DNA of 64,000 nt from NCBI GenBank assembly GCA_022559845.1, contig CM040121.1, positions 566,916,140-566,980,139 of the forward strand. The letters are read 5' to 3'. Source of the DNA: Amorphophallus konjac. Its lineage: Eukaryota; Streptophyta; Magnoliopsida; Alismatales; Araceae. The notes beneath the pieces were generated by a model. The model saw nothing but the letters and a program-made list of their open reading frames with translations. It was not told the origin of the DNA and did no database searches. Below are positions 35,918-48,309 of this stretch, piece after piece. Each line of letters begins with the position of its first letter. Position 1 is the stretch's first letter. The position numbers and the translations under genes are program-made.

Positions 35918-38081
35918 AGGATGATAGTACAAGGGCATGGAAAAAGAGGGGTACACCTGGAGTGGGCTGATTGGGCCAGCTTCATTAAGTTCGGGCCTTG
36001 CTTATGAATACAATAATGCAATGGTCCTGGTCGGGCCTCGGCACTCGTCTTCCTCATTAGTGCATATAAAGAGCGCATACATGAATATAATTAAAATTAT
36101 TTATATGCGTTTGTTTAATTAAAATGATTTTTCATGTATCTACACTGACAAGTGTCGAGATGTAACTTGGGCAGGTCGATAGGTGGCCCAATTCACTGCA
36201 GTCCGATGGTGAGAATGGCATGTCAGGATGAGTCCCACATGGAACATGGAGCCCACGCTCTGCACCAAGACTCCCTTGTGCGAACGTTCTCTCCACTTGG
36301 ACGATAACCATCATTCCATATTCCCTTTTTTTTTATTTCTCATTTTCCTTTTCTTCGTATGAAAGGAAGCATTATGGAGACTCAATTCACACTTAATTTT
36401 TTTACGAGGAAAAATCCAACACAATGATATTTGGATATATGTGGAATGTAAGAGACTTAGATTTAAGTCCAATAAATATCCAACTCAATGGTATTCATTT
36501 TTTCTCAAGTTTAACAAATCTTAATTGATTAAGACAAGCTAACATGGCTGAAATTTTCATATTTTTAATTTGATATCTATCCTACTCGAGATCGGATAGG
36601 ATATTCCTGTGAGAGAGGTGGAATGAGTTATCCTTAGATTAAGGGACTTAACCCTATCCGACCTCGAGTGGTATATTTTAACTCTCAAACTTGAATAATT
36701 CATCCACTCGCGAATAACTCATTCTAACCCGTCTTATTCCATTATCAAAGTGACCCTCGAGGATTATGTGAGACGGACAAGTTCCTCGGGTTAGGATATC
36801 CCTATTATGAAGCAGAATCCTTACAAATCAACTCACTCGAGATTCTCTAATCCACGGTCGGGTACTTGGGTTAAAACCAAACTTGATCGCAACGAGACTT
36901 CATAATTATCAAAGATTTGGAACAAAACATTCCTTAAAACAAAAGTAATATATAATACCATGCCATATGCCTTTCTTAAGTGCCACTCTTGAGTCTCTTC
37001 AACCATTGATCCTAATTCTATACAATATTCTTTTCCGTTTTAGCCATTTTTAATCTTAAGAGAAATGCTATGGAGTGGCATATCACACCTAATTATCTTA
37101 ACCGCTTGATCTTTATTTAAACAAGACACTGGAGACAGAAACACATTTTTTGAGGAGTTGAATCTTAATTATAGTTTAATGTTCTTCTCAAGAGGTGAAA
37201 GAACTTCCAAAAAAACATATTTCATCCTAACTATCTGATTTAAAGATCAAACATGTGAGATAAAGAAAAGTACGCCACTCCTAAATTGAAGTGGCATTGT
37301 AGCTTTTCCCTTTGTCCTAATTATATATATTGTCGAACCTAGTTATCATCGGGCGGAGAGATTTAGAATCAATATAATTAATAGAAAGTGACTAATAAAT
37401 AAATACATAACCGGTGGTGTAAGACAATTTGGCCAACCAGCTGGGGAAGGAGGACTCGAGTTTTTGATTGAGAGTTCCGTCCCATATCCCATCCTCACCC
37501 TATCATTCTCCTCCAAGTCTCTTCCATGCGGTGCCCTTATCCCCTTAGCTCGTCCCAGTCTTCTTTCATATATGAACTGGATAAGTATCGATCGGGGGGC
37601 CTTTGAACATGCCACCTGTCTTCTTCTCTAGAGAAAAATATAGAACCCACTTTTAATTATTATTAAAACCATCAAACTGAAGGTCACATCACTGATCCAC
37701 CGGACTCGATCGTGACGCTGGAAGATCGAGGCTGGCCAATGAAAAACTGCCACAAACGATAATATCGACAAGAGATAAGCCGAATTATTAGAACACGATA
37801 TACTATCACATTGACCCGGCACATTATTATTAGAAAACGCCACAAGTTCTTAACTTGTTGGCCCTCGTCATTCCAAACTGAATACTTCCTCTACAAAAGT
37901 GACAGGACCGCCGTCAGGCTGCATCTTTTGTAAGACCATCTCAAGTTCCTCATCAGACATCTGGCCAAAAGAAAAGGTCTTATTTTTTTTATAAAAAAAT
38001 AGATTAAAAATTAATCAGTGTCAATCAGCCAGCAAAGAAAGTCCACCGATTCAGCTACGCGAGTTGACGTAGGTTGGCAAC
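35918..38081. other. Intergenic with weak MITE remnants
   Basis: A CTCGAG.TCGGATAGG inverted repeat encloses about 60 bp (36580-36668). A possible Mutator-like MITE spans 37059-37312 (GAAATGCTATGGAGTGGCA against TGGCATTGTAGCTTTTC). No gene is recognised. Confidence 0.4.
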
Positions 38082-38193
38082 GGATGATATTTTGGGATCA
38101 ACTTGCTTTCGTTAATAGAAAGAGGGATATTAATACCCAAGGTACATGATGAGGATAATAATAAATAAATCCCTACTCTAATTTATTTTAACA
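38082..38193 (-). mobile_element. 3' LTR of copia element 1 (112 bp)
   Basis: This 112-bp sequence matches 42605-42716 with about 10 differences by eye. On the minus strand it begins TGTTAAAATAAATTAGAG and ends ...TATCATCC, where the terminal CA has mutated to CC. It is followed by GCAAC (38077-38081), the target duplication. Confidence 0.95.
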
Positions 38194-39337
38194 CTCCCCC
38201 TCGAGCTGGAGCATATATATCAAACATGTCCAGCTTGTTACATAGTGTCTTAAAACGAGAAACTCCAAGTGCCTTTGTAAATAAATCTGCTAACTGATCA
38301 TCTGAAGGAGTGAAGGGAGTACAAATCTGTTGTGACATAACTGCATCGCGCACAAAGTGACAGTCAACCTCAATATGTTTGGTACGTTCATGAAAAATAG
38401 GATTTTTAGCAATATGGATAGCGGCTTGATTGTCACGATGCATCTCCAACGGCTCAGTATAAGTAACTCCAAAATCAGACATCAAACTCCTTAACCACAT
38501 CATCTCACATGTAGTTTGTGCCATAGCCCTATATTCAGTCTCAGCGCTAGATTGGGCGACCACACTTTGTTTCTTGTTTCTCCAAGTGACCAGATTCCCT
38601 CCAACATAGGTACAAAATCCTGTAGTGGACCTTCTGTCAAACTTTGATCCTGCGTAATCAGCATCAGAAAAAGCTTCAATTCTCACATGACCATTTTTTT
38701 TGTAAAGCAAACCTTTTCCTGGAGCGGCCTTGATATAATGTAAAATCTTCAGAGCAGCTTCCCAATGGCACACCTTAGGCTTTTGCATAAATTGACTAAT
38801 TACTCCAATAGCAAAAGAGATGTCAGGTCTAGTAACAGTCAAGTAAAGAAGCTTCCCACACAATCTCCTATATCTTTCAACATTTGCAAACTCGGGGCTG
38901 TCCTCATTATCAAGATCCTGTTGTGAAACAGTGGATATGTCAGCTGGTTTACACCCAAGCAAACCCATCTCTTGAAGTAGGTCCATAGCATACTTCCTTT
39001 GTGAGAGAGAGACACCAGTTTGACCATGAGCTATCTCAATACCCAAAAAGTAACGTGGTCTACCCAAGTTCTTGGTACTAAAATACTTTTCCAAGTACTT
39101 TTGAACATCTTTAACACCTTCCGTGTCACTACCAGTAAGCAACATGTCATCTACATAAACAATCAAAATAATCATGTCAGCAGGTAAATGACAAATAAAA
39201 ATAGAATGATCAGCCTGACTTCTCTTCAGCCCAATGCCAAATGTAATTTTGCTGAATTTATCAAACCAAGCACGTGGACTTTGTTTCAAGCCATAGATAA
39301 CCTTTCTTAACTTACATACCAACTCCCCTTGAGTCAC
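38183..39337 (-). pseudogene. Copia RT (C-terminal half) and RNase H
   Basis: The frame contains KVIYGLKQSPRAWF, the RT active-site box YVDDMLLTG, RYFLGIEIA and then the copia RNase H region SDADYAGSKFDRRSTTGF with AETEYRAMA and KHIEVDCHFVRD. These activities copy element RNA into cDNA and degrade the template. The frame is continuous with the N-terminal RT segment except for one TAA at 39350, consistent with a Gln codon change in the conserved VYMEQPxGY block. It runs up to the polypurine tract, as in intact elements. Confidence 0.93.
38194..38204 (-). other. Polypurine tract of copia element 1
   Basis: CTCGAGGGGGAG on the minus strand immediately precedes the 3' LTR and follows the RNase H stop. 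Confidence 0.85.
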
Positions 39338-39349
39338 ATACCCTAGAGG

Positions 39350-39922
39350 TTATTCCATGTACACCTCCTCATTTAGATCTCCATATAAGAAGGTATTTTT
39401 CACATCCATTTGAATCATTGACCATCCTTGATTAATAGCAAGAGAGAATAGGATTCGAACAGAATTCAAGCGTGCCACAGGGGAGAAATTTTTAAAATAG
39501 TCTACCCCATAAGTTTGTGTGAACCCATTTGCCACCAATCTCGCTTTGTATTTGTCAATAGTGCCATCTGGAGAGTATTTCACAGTGAACACCCAACGAC
39601 AGGAAACAGGGGTAACATTAGTCGGACGGTGTACAAGTGTCCATGTGCCACGAGAAAACAAGGCACGCATTTCTTCATCCATAGCAGCTTTCTACTCTGG
39701 TTTAGTGAGGGCCTCAGATACAGTCTTCAGAATAGAAATTGCTGAAATAGCCAAAGAAAACTGACGAAAGGATGGAGTCAAGGATGTATAGGAAATAAAA
39801 TTACCAATGGGGTGTTGATAAATGCTCTTACAAGATATCACACCTTTTCGAACAACAATAGGAAGATCAAGATCCAAAACAAGTGGAGAAGATGTCTCAC
39901 CAGAAGGGGCAGGTTCCTCCAA
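39350..39922 (-). pseudogene. Copia RT, N-terminal half, with internal stop
   Basis: Two same-frame pieces (39692-39922 and 39350-39682) are split by a TAG where copia RTs have a Trp in the WxxAMxEE block: the text reads [15 protein letters not shown]. The second piece has the expected [23 protein letters not shown] and [14 protein letters not shown] motifs; the last carries Asn where the catalytic-region consensus has Ala (DVKTAFLNG). Confidence 0.9.
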
Positions 39923-39967
39923 CGAGGCAGATGATGGTGGGTGGTCATCACCTGGCTGTAGCGTGCG

Positions 39968-41926
39968 TCACTTATAGACCAATCCATGCATATGATCTGT
40001 AGGAGGTGGCTCAGGGACTTCATCATTAGTGACAACAGTTGAGTCAGAAGGAAATAAAAGAGATGGAATAGGAACATCAGGAGTAATAGGAGAAGTTTGT
40101 ACATCAAGTGTGGTAAAAAAAGGTACAGACTCATAGAAAGTAACATCTACAGAAACAAGTGTCTTCCTGGATCGGGGTTCAAAACAACGGTAACCCTTTT
40201 GAGTTCTTGAGTATCCAAGAAAAATGCAGGGAACCGACCTGGGAGAAAGTTTATCACGACCTGGCCCAAGAGAATGAACAAAGCATCTGCATCCAAACAC
40301 ACGAGGAACCAAGGGGAAGGGTGTACCATCAGGATGCAGACATGAAAAGGGCGATTGCCCATTAAGGACCTTGCTGGAAACACGATTTATAAGATAATAC
40401 GAAGTAAGAACCACATCACCCCAATACTGTTTGGGAACATTCATGTGGAACATCAAGGTACGAGCAACATCTAGAAGATGACGATTCTTTCTCTCCGCCA
40501 CACCGTTCTGTTGTGATGTATAAGAACACGAGGTTTGATGAATAATCCCCCGAGAAGAACAAAAACTGACAAAAGATGTCTGAACATACTCCAATGCATT
40601 GTCAGTACGCACAACTTTGATAGAGGCAAAATATTGGGTTTTTATTTCAGTATAGAAATTTTCAAAAATATGAAGTACATCAGACCTTGATTTGAGTAGA
40701 AACACCCAAGTCATACGAGAAAAATCATCTATGAAGGTAACAAAATATCGAAAACCAAGTCTGGAGATAACTGGAGAAGGTCCCCAGATATCTGAGTGAA
40801 CAAGATGGAAGGGAGCAGTGCTCCTTTTATGTTGACTCAAAGGAAAAGACACTCTATGATGTTTGCCTAATCTACAGGCATCACAATGAAACTTATTGAT
40901 TGTAGATGGAACAGACATAACATCTCTAAGCTTCGAGATAGAAGGGTGACCCAATCTGCAATGCCACTGATAAGAAGTGTCACTAGCCGACAAATCATGA
41001 TGAGGCTGGAAAGGTCTATCTACAGTAAAATAGTAGAGACCACCAGATTCATGCCCCCCACCAATCGTCTTCCTCGTTTGGAGGTCTTGAAATACACAAT
41101 AAGAAGGATAGAAGGTCACTGAGCAATTTAAAGAGTGAGTCAGCATGCTGACAAAAATAGGATTAACAGGAAATTTTGGAACATAGAGAACATCATTTAG
41201 AGTGAGATGAGACAATGAAACAATGCCTTTTCCTACAACAGGCGATTTAGAGCCATCTGTTATAGCAACAGGTGCATGCGAATTAGTGGAGTCAAGTGAG
41301 GAGAATAGGGAGCGATCACCTGTCATATGACAAGAGGCTCCCAAGTCCACAATCCATGAGGAATTAGAAACTGCAAAGACACTACCTGAGTGGGAGACAG
41401 CATGAAAAGAGGATGAAGATGTGGCAGAGCCCTTTATAATTCGCTGAATTACCTCATACTCCTCCCGAGATAAAGTTACTCCCCCTTCCTGTCGTGAGGA
41501 TGTAGGAGTAGAATTAGTCTGCGGCTGCTGTGTAACCACAGGATTCAACTTACTTCCTCCCCTTCCGTACTTCTTCCAACAAAAATTTGAATGATGATTT
41601 GACCACCCACAGTGTGAGCATGGTTGACGACCACGTCCGCGTCCCCGACCACGGCCACCAGCAACAAGGGCAGAGGCATTCCCCAAGTCATTGTTTGCAA
41701 CTGTTGGTCCAATTGTAGAAAGACCAATATTAGATAGAGATGGTGTGCTGGCCCGTAAAACACTTGAAAAGGCACCAATCAATTTAGCCATGGGGACAAA
41801 GAGCTCTTGCTGAGGCAACCGACCTCCGATTCCAAAACTGCAAGCCAGAGGTGGCGCAAGCTGTTGGCTTAACCAAAGGGGCTTGCAACAAAACCTAAAT
41901 AAACCAACAAAACCTAAATAAACCAT
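39968..41926 (-). pseudogene. Copia gag end (zinc knuckle), protease and integrase
   Basis: In one frame: RGRGRGR then a zinc knuckle CSHCGWSNHHSNFC (residues about 105-118); the protease site WIVDLGASCHMTGD, where the catalytic DSG reads DLG (Ser to Leu, probably inactivating); the GAG-pre-integrase HLGHPS-like RLGHPSISKLRD; and integrase with HCDACRLGKHHR, DDFSR and the acidic triad region TDNALEY...SQQNGVAERKNR. The chain ends at a TGA at 39968, after which the same frame continues into RT. The N-terminal capsid part of gag is absent. Confidence 0.93.
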
Positions 41927-42089
41927 GTATGATCACTTCAACAACAATAGAAAGACAGTAGAAGCCACAGGGCCCGCCCACTGCATGTGAAAAAGCTTTA
42001 AGAACTTCCTCCTCATTAGTTTCCCAGGGGATCTGCAAGCTGCTGGCTCAATCAGCAGAGGGTTTGCAATGAAAGCCTGTGAGCAATCC

Positions 42090-42270
42090 CCCTAAGCGTG
42101 CTTCCAAATAGAAGAGTGCATACATGAACATGAAGAGCCCACTCGAGCCCGGAGCAAGAAATGCCTTCCACCACCAATTCCAATCGTCAGTCTGCAGATT
42201 CTCGCACACCACAATCACGGAGACTTCAGCACAGACGATCACAAGTAGCATGATGTCCACGACCAGTAAC
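42090..42270 (-). pseudogene. Captured TM9SF (nonaspanin) gene fragment in copia element 1
   Basis: The minus-strand frame reads VIVCAEVSVIVVC, then LQTDDWNWWWKAFLA, then GSSGLFMFMYALFYLEA. This is the signature of a late transmembrane segment pair in TM9SF/TMN proteins (CAEVS, DWxWWWKxF, GS, YxxYL), which are nine-pass Golgi/endosomal membrane proteins. About 55 residues are present, without the rest of the gene. The fragment sits between the element's leader and its zinc knuckle, where gag should be. It is most simply explained as host sequence carried by the retrotransposon. Confidence 0.75.
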
Positions 42271-42279
42271 CTAGGTTGG

Positions 42280-42590
42280 CAATCCCTCTGTTCATCCAGT
42301 TGGCTGTCGAGGGGAACTATTTCGCGAGCGGCTGCGGGAGAGGGAATGATGTTTCGCGGGAGGCTGCGGGAGAGGGACTCATCGTGGTGGTGAAGCGCAC
42401 AGGAGTGGCCGCTGGACCCCGCAATGGCGACGCGCAGGAGCGACAGTGGGAGCTCGCAGCAATAGCGGACGGCGGTGCGCAGGGGCCGTTAGCGGCCAAC
42501 GACGGCGCTTGGAACGGCAGAGGGTGCCGACCGGTGCGTGGGTGGAGGCGGCTTCGCAAACACTAGAGGAGGGCGGCTGGAGCCCTAATC
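42280..42590 (-). other. GC-rich leader of copia element 1
   Basis: Proline- and alanine-coding GC-rich sequence between the primer-binding site and the TM9SF fragment. Short minus-strand frames (for example 42317-42559) show no gag homology. It contrasts in GC content with the LTRs and pol, so it may also be captured host sequence. Confidence 0.5.
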
Positions 42591-42591
42591 C

Positions 42592-42604
42592 GGCTTTGAT
42601 ACCA
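42592..42604 (-). other. Primer-binding site of copia element 1
   Basis: TGGTATCAAAGCC on the minus strand directly abuts the 5' LTR. It differs at one base from the complement of tRNA-iMet. Confidence 0.9.
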
Positions 42605-42716
42605 TGATGATGCTTTGGGATCAACTTGCTTTCATTAATAAAAAGAGGGGTATTAATACCCAAGGTACAAGATGAGGACAATAACAAATAAGTCCCTACT
42701 CTAATTTATTTTAACA
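42605..42716 (-). mobile_element. 5' LTR of copia element 1 (112 bp)
   Basis: TG...CA-bounded 112-bp LTR (minus strand TGTTAAAATAA ... GCATCATCA), unusually short for an element with a full pol. The flanking GCAAC at 42717-42721 equals 38077-38081, giving the 5-bp target duplication and defining the element as 38082-42716. Confidence 0.95.
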
Positions 42717-42721
42717 GCAAC

Positions 42722-43419
42722 TAGCACAACCTGGCTGGCGGGTGTGTGATATCTATATCTATATATCGATCGAGCGAGAGAGAGAGAGAGAGAGTAGTCC
42801 TATCTCCTAATATATGATCTCGGTGGTAAGGTTGGACGCATCGTTGGCACTCAACATATAGGTGTTATGGCATCACGGCATGTTATTGTATGGAAACTTA
42901 ACGTGTCAACACATGAGTTTTCTTTTACGTCCCCTGCGTCACGTCATCTCCCCCTCTCTCGAATTACATGGGTTTCCATGGTGCATTTCTTTTTTTTTTT
43001 AGGATTGATTCTAGAAGGAGTAGTGAAAGTCTAGCATCCCTCTTCCCTCCCCCTCCATCCTTCTCCTCCGACCTCCCCCTCCTCTATCGGCCATGCCCCC
43101 GTTGACTCCACCTCACCACGTCATCACCATCCACCTTGCTTCATCGTTGGACCCTTGTCACAAGTCATCCATCCACGCCTTCACCATCCTCCTCGCCACG
43201 CGCCGTCGCCATCCATACTCTATCATCGTCTTTGTGTTGCCCTCCTCCATCCACAATGATCCAGTGTCCAGATCAACCCTGCCAGAGCACCTTGTCTTGC
43301 CACTCCCACATCTCTCTCTCTCAAGCCGACCTCCCCCTCAGTTGTCACCTTTGCCAGGCTGCCGGTGACCTGACACTAGATGGAGTGCGTACAGACATAC
43401 CACTATACCGATTTTCAGT

Positions 43420-43509
<90 letters not shown>

Positions 43510-43845
43510 GGTCATCCTCCTCCCATACCTCGATCGCATCGAGTCCGTCGCTATAGGTCGACTGTGCCATCGCCAAGGCCATTGGCTTCCGCAGCCTCGG
43601 CCGTGGAGTTAGCTTTGGCTATGAGCATGTTGCCAAGTTCACCTTCTTCTGTGTCCATGATGTCGTTGGCACCCTTCACCTCGAGATCTCCCACTCATCG
43701 TTGGCCTGGCTGTAGCCGAACGTGCCCACCTTGAATCTCCCCGCAACACAAGACGGACAACAAGAGGCAGCAGTAATGTTGGCGTTCTCAAAATTGTTGA
43801 CCTAGTGAACAACGAGACCAATAGCAAACCAGAGCAAGATGATGA
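42722..43845. other. Intergenic with two (GA)n runs, unassigned coding-like frame
   Basis: Microsatellites lie at 42771-42794 and 43421-43506. A frame near 43570-43720 reads CAIAKAIGFRSLGRGVSFGY and ends in a stop. It looks protein-like but I cannot assign it, and it lacks exon borders. C-rich low-complexity sequence fills 43020-43370. Confidence 0.4.
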
Positions 43846-44232
43846 TGTTGGAAATGAAGCCATTGTGTTGATTCAAATTCCTTCATTGATGATTTATCTC
43901 ATATTGGAAGTTGAAAAGACTTCCTTGGCTTTATGTATTGGAAAAGTCTCTCTTAGGTCGGGACCCAAGGGGCATTGGATGTGGGCTCAAATCATGTTTC
44001 GGATTGAATGGTTTGATCAAATATAAGTAAATAAAATATTTGTTTGTTTATTTGTGCCCTGTGCTACAAGGAGGGGACGTATTTCATTTCAAAGACAGTG
44101 TCATCCGAGACACGTTTCTCTCCCAATCAGGCGATTCTAAACTCATTTTTCTATTTTGCTATTATAGTAGATTAGTTTGATAATTGGTTTGTTTATATCT
44201 GGACTAGTATATTTCCCCAATTAATTCCAACA
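43846..44232 (+). mobile_element. 5' LTR of copia element 2 (387 bp)
   Basis: The LTR starts TGTTGGAAATGAAGCC and ends TTAATTCCAACA, so the terminal inverted repeat is TGTTGGAA/TTCCAACA. Its first ~120 bp match the 3' copy at 48860 with a handful of differences. The primer-binding site after it is degenerate. Confidence 0.85.
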
Positions 44233-44259
44233 ATTTTGAAACAGAAGAATTTTTTTGCT

Positions 44260-45270
44260 ATGTCTAGAAATTCGTTGTCTAGTATGGAGGAGTTGAGGCC
44301 TGAAAAATTTTCGGGTACAAACTTTAAGAGATGGCAACAGAAGATGAAATTTCTTCTGACATCTCTTGGTCTATTCTCTGCTATAAGCGAATCAAAGGAT
44401 ATGCCATCATATTCTGATACGGCCCACACTCATGAGTCATCCACTCCTGCCAACAATGCATCTATTATAGTCGGCTCTGTTTCTGTCAAACCTGCATACA
44501 CCCCTGATGAAATGGACTATTTATGCCATTGTCGAATTCTTAGTTATCTGCATGATATATTGTATGACATTTATTATTCTATTCCTACTGCACATGAACT
44601 ATGGAAAGCATTAGAAGATAAATATGGTAAAGAAGATGCTGGAATTGAATGTTTTATTGCATCAAAATTTTTGCATTTTACCATGTCTGATGATGTGTCC
44701 ATAGTTTCACAAACTCATGAATTTCTCAACATAGTACGTGAAATGAAAACAAGGGGTCAAAATATGGATGAAAATTTAATAGTGTCATGCTTAATAGATA
44801 AACTCCCACCTTCTTGGCATAACTTTGCTAGATCCCTTCAACACAAACATTCTAAGATCTCACTGGATGAGCTTCAATGTTCCATTCGAATTAAGGAAGT
44901 TCAAAGAATGTTTATTGAATTTAAAAACTCCTCTAATGTCAACCTGACTGAAAACCTCAACCGAAATAGAAATGGTAATAATCCTAGGTTCCAAAATCAC
45001 AATCCTAGATTCCATAATCAAAAGAAGATCAATTATCAAAGGAATCAAAACTATAAGGCTAAAGGAAAAATTTTCAAAAATCAATCTAATCAGAAGTGTT
45101 GCTATGTGTGTGGAAAACCAGGGCATTTTGCCAAGAACTGCTATGACAGAAAGGATAGTGGCAAATCTCGTCCCAGGTTCCAACGCCATGATTGCAATCA
45201 AACTTCAACTCCTCAAGTCAACATGATAACCTCTAGAGCTTCCTCTTCTGAGCCTTCAATAGGTTTGTAA
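44260..45270 (+). CDS. Copia gag (UBN2-type) with CCHC zinc knuckle
   Basis: A continuous 330-codon frame. It has the copia gag start (ELRPEKFSGTNFKRWQQKM), the capsid-like core LWKALEDKYG...KFLHFTMSD and DKLPPSWHNFARSL, then a basic Asn-rich stretch and a zinc knuckle CYVCGKPGHFAKNC (C-x2-C-x4-H-x4-C, intact). Gag forms the particle shell and binds element RNA. The start at 44260 is preferred over the in-frame ATG at 44236 because it matches where related gags begin. Gag is open, but pol downstream is destroyed and the frame ends just before the protease with a frameshift. Confidence 0.85.
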   Translation: MSRNSLSSMEELRPEKFSGTNFKRWQQKMKFLLTSLGLFSAISESKDMPSYSDTAHTHESSTPANNASIIVGSVSVKPAYTPDEMDYLCHCRILSYLHDILYDIYYSIPTAHELWKALEDKYGKEDAGIECFIASKFLHFTMSDDVSIVSQTHEFLNIVREMKTRGQNMDENLIVSCLIDKLPPSWHNFARSLQHKHSKISLDELQCSIRIKEVQRMFIEFKNSSNVNLTENLNRNRNGNNPRFQNHNPRFHNQKKINYQRNQNYKAKGKIFKNQSNQKCCYVCGKPGHFAKNCYDRKDSGKSRPRFQRHDCNQTSTPQVNMITSRASSSEPSIGL

Positions 45271-45299
45271 CCTTAATCTCTGAAATTAATTTAACTAAT

Positions 45300-48200
45300 T
45301 TCTCCAATGATTGGTGGATTGATACGGGGGCTAACACTCATGTTTGCTTTGATCGACATGCTTTTGTCACCTATCAGACCACCAACAAGAGCGTGACTTT
45401 GGGGAACTCCAGTGCTGCTCGAGTTGTGGGGGAAGGACAAGTCGACTTGAAGTTAACTTCAGGGAAGGTCATATCTCTCCAAAGAGTCCAGCACGTGCCT
45501 ACCATCTAGAGGAACCTAATTAGCAGATTGTTGTTGAATAGTAATAATTATAAGTTAGTATTTGAGTCTGGAAAAGTTGTAATCACTAAGTTTGAAAATT
45601 TTATTGGAAAGGGTTATGTTAGTGAATGATTGTTCAAATTAAATGTAATTTGTCCCAAAGTTATCAATAATATCAACTTTTGTTCCAATTCCTCAACTTC
45701 TGTCATCAATACGGAATCTAGTGATTTGTGACACTCTAGACTATGCCATGTGAACCATAAGACTATGAGAAGAATGATGGGCTTAAACCTAATTCTTAGA
45801 ATGAATACAAATGATAAGTCTATATGTGAAACATGTGTTGAAGCAAAACTCCCTAAATATCCCTTTAAATCTGTTGAAAGGAGTAGTGATCTTTTAAATT
45901 TAATTCATACTGATATATGTGATTCAAATGGTATATTAACTAGAAATGGCAAGAGATATTTCATAACTTTTATAGATGACCACTCTAGATTTTGTTATAT
46001 ATATCTCTTAAGATCTAAAGATGAAGCCTTATAAAAATTTAAAATCTATAAAAATTTAGCAGAAAATCAAATACGGAAAATTATCAAAAGGGTTAGGTTT
46101 GATAGAGGAGAAGAATATACTTCCAATGACTTTACTCAATTTTGTGATGAATGTGGTATCATACATGAAACAACTGCCCCTTATTCTGCTCAATCTAATG
46201 GTATAGTTGAAAGGAAAAATAGAATATTATTAGATGTAGTAAAATCAATGTTAACCTATTCTAGTTTACCCAATAATATGTGGGGGGAAGTTTCATTAAC
46301 TGTATGCCATATTTTAGACATGATACCTCACAAGAACATTGAAACTACACCCTATGAACTATGGTATAAAAGAAAACCCAACTTAAACAATCTAAAGGTT
46401 TGGGGTTGTTTTACAAAAGTTAAAATCCCTGAAAATAAGAAGAGGAAAATAGGCCCTAAAATTGTAGATGCCATATTTATTGGATATGCTAAAAATAGTA
46501 CTGCTAACAGGTTCTTTGTCATAAAATCTGATATTAGTGAAATAAGTGTCAACACTATTATTGAAACAAGAGCGTCTTATGCTGTTTATTATGAAAATAT
46601 TTTTCCCATGAAAATAATATCACAAGACATATTGAAGAAGGAACACCATCTCTAAATCCCTCTCAATATGACACTTCTATTATAGAACCTAAACTTGTTG
46701 TAGAAAGACCTAAAAGAGTAAGAAAAGAACTATGGTGATGATTTCCTAATTTATTTGGCCGAGGATGATCCTCAAACCTTTCAAGAAGCAATGGCTTCTG
46801 TTGATTCAAGTTTTTGGAAAGAAGTCATTAATAGTGAAAATGATTCAATCATGAATAATCATACTTGGATTTTATGTGATTTACCCCATGGGTGTAAAAC
46901 AGTTGGATGTAAATAGATCTTTAAAAAGAAACTTAAACCTGATGGTTCCATTGATAAATTTAAGGCAAGATTAGTAGCAAAATGTTACACTTATAAGAAA
47001 GGCATGGATTATTTTGACACATACTCTTCTGTTTCTAGACTTGCGACCATACGTGTGCTAATTGCATTGGCTGCCATATATAGACTCGAGGTCCATCAAA
47101 TGGACGTTAAAACTACTTTCCTTAATGGAGATTTAGAAGAGGAGATCCATATGGATTAGCCAGAATGTTTTATGATGTGTGGACAGGAGAATAAAGTTTA
47201 CAAATTAATTAAATCTTTGTATAGTTTAAAACAAACACCTAAACAATGGAATGAAAAATTCAACAAAGTTATCTTAATAAACGGTTTTATTATGAATGAT
47301 TCTGATAAATGTGTTTACAGTAAACTTGTTGGTCCTTCTTGTGTGATATTATGTCTTTATGTTGATGATATTTTGATACTTTGAACCAATTATTAATGAA
47401 ACAAAGTTTTTTTTATCTTCTCAATTTGACATGAAAGATTTAGGTCATGCTGATGTGATATTAGGAATTAAACTCATTAGAATATCTAATGGCATCTCTA
47501 TGTCTCAATCACATTATGTGCATAAAATTTTAGAAAGGTTCAATTATTTAAATTGTAATCTTTTTTTTACACCCTTTACTCCTGTTACAAACTTAACTAA
47601 AAATTTAAATAATCCTATTTCTCAAGAAAAATATGCACAAATCATAAGTAGTCTCATGTATTTAACAAATAGCACTAGACCTGACTTGGCTTATGCTGTT
47701 GGGGTACTAAGCAGATTCACTAGTAACCCTAGTCAAGAACATTGGTCTGCTTTAGAAAGAATTTTTAAATATCTTAAAGGAACAGTGGATCTAGCATTAA
47801 CTTTTTCAGGCTTCCCTGCTGTCCTAGAAGGGTATTGTGATGCAAATTGGATCACAAATTCTTCCGATACCATCTCTACAAGTGGTTATGTGTTCATCCT
47901 AGGAGGGACAGTTGTGGCATGGAAATCCATAAAACAAACTATAATAGCTAGATCTACTATGGAAGCTGAATTAATTACATTAGATATTGCATGTGCTGAA
48001 GCTGATTGGCTTAAGAATCTTTTATCTGGTATTCCTGTTGTGAGTAAACCTTTACCTGCAATTTATATGCATTGTGATAGTCATTCTGTGGTAGATAAAG
48101 TAAAACAAACTACAATTAATGAAAAGAGAAGACATCTGAGTATTAGATGGAACTCTGTGAGAGAGAAAATATCACAAGGTGTGATCTCATTGGAATTCAT

Positions 48201-48309
48201 AAAATCATTGAATAATCTTGCAGATCCTTTCACAAAAGGGCTAGCGAGGAGGCAAATACTTGAATCATCGAGGGGGATGGAGTTGAAATCCCACAGTCAG
48301 TTACCATAG
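45300..48309 (+). pseudogene. Copia element 2 pol (protease-integrase-RT-RNase H), multiply broken
   Basis: Successive frames give protease DWWIDTGANTHVC (45312-45350); GAG-pre-integrase and integrase CETCVEAKLPKYPF, FIDDHSRF, YSAQSNGIVERKNR; then [44 protein letters not shown] (about 47355-47384); and RNase [16 protein letters not shown] with [11 protein letters not shown]. Interrupting stops lie near 45508, 45628, 45730, 46032, 46653, 46916, 47158 and 47384, with frameshifts near 45270 and 46720. Catalytic motifs are mostly recognisable, so decay followed a period of function. Confidence 0.92.

Noticed and set aside
43345..43612. Frames with Arg-Glu or Ser-Leu runs
   Set aside because: They are translations of the (GA)n microsatellite at 43421-43506.
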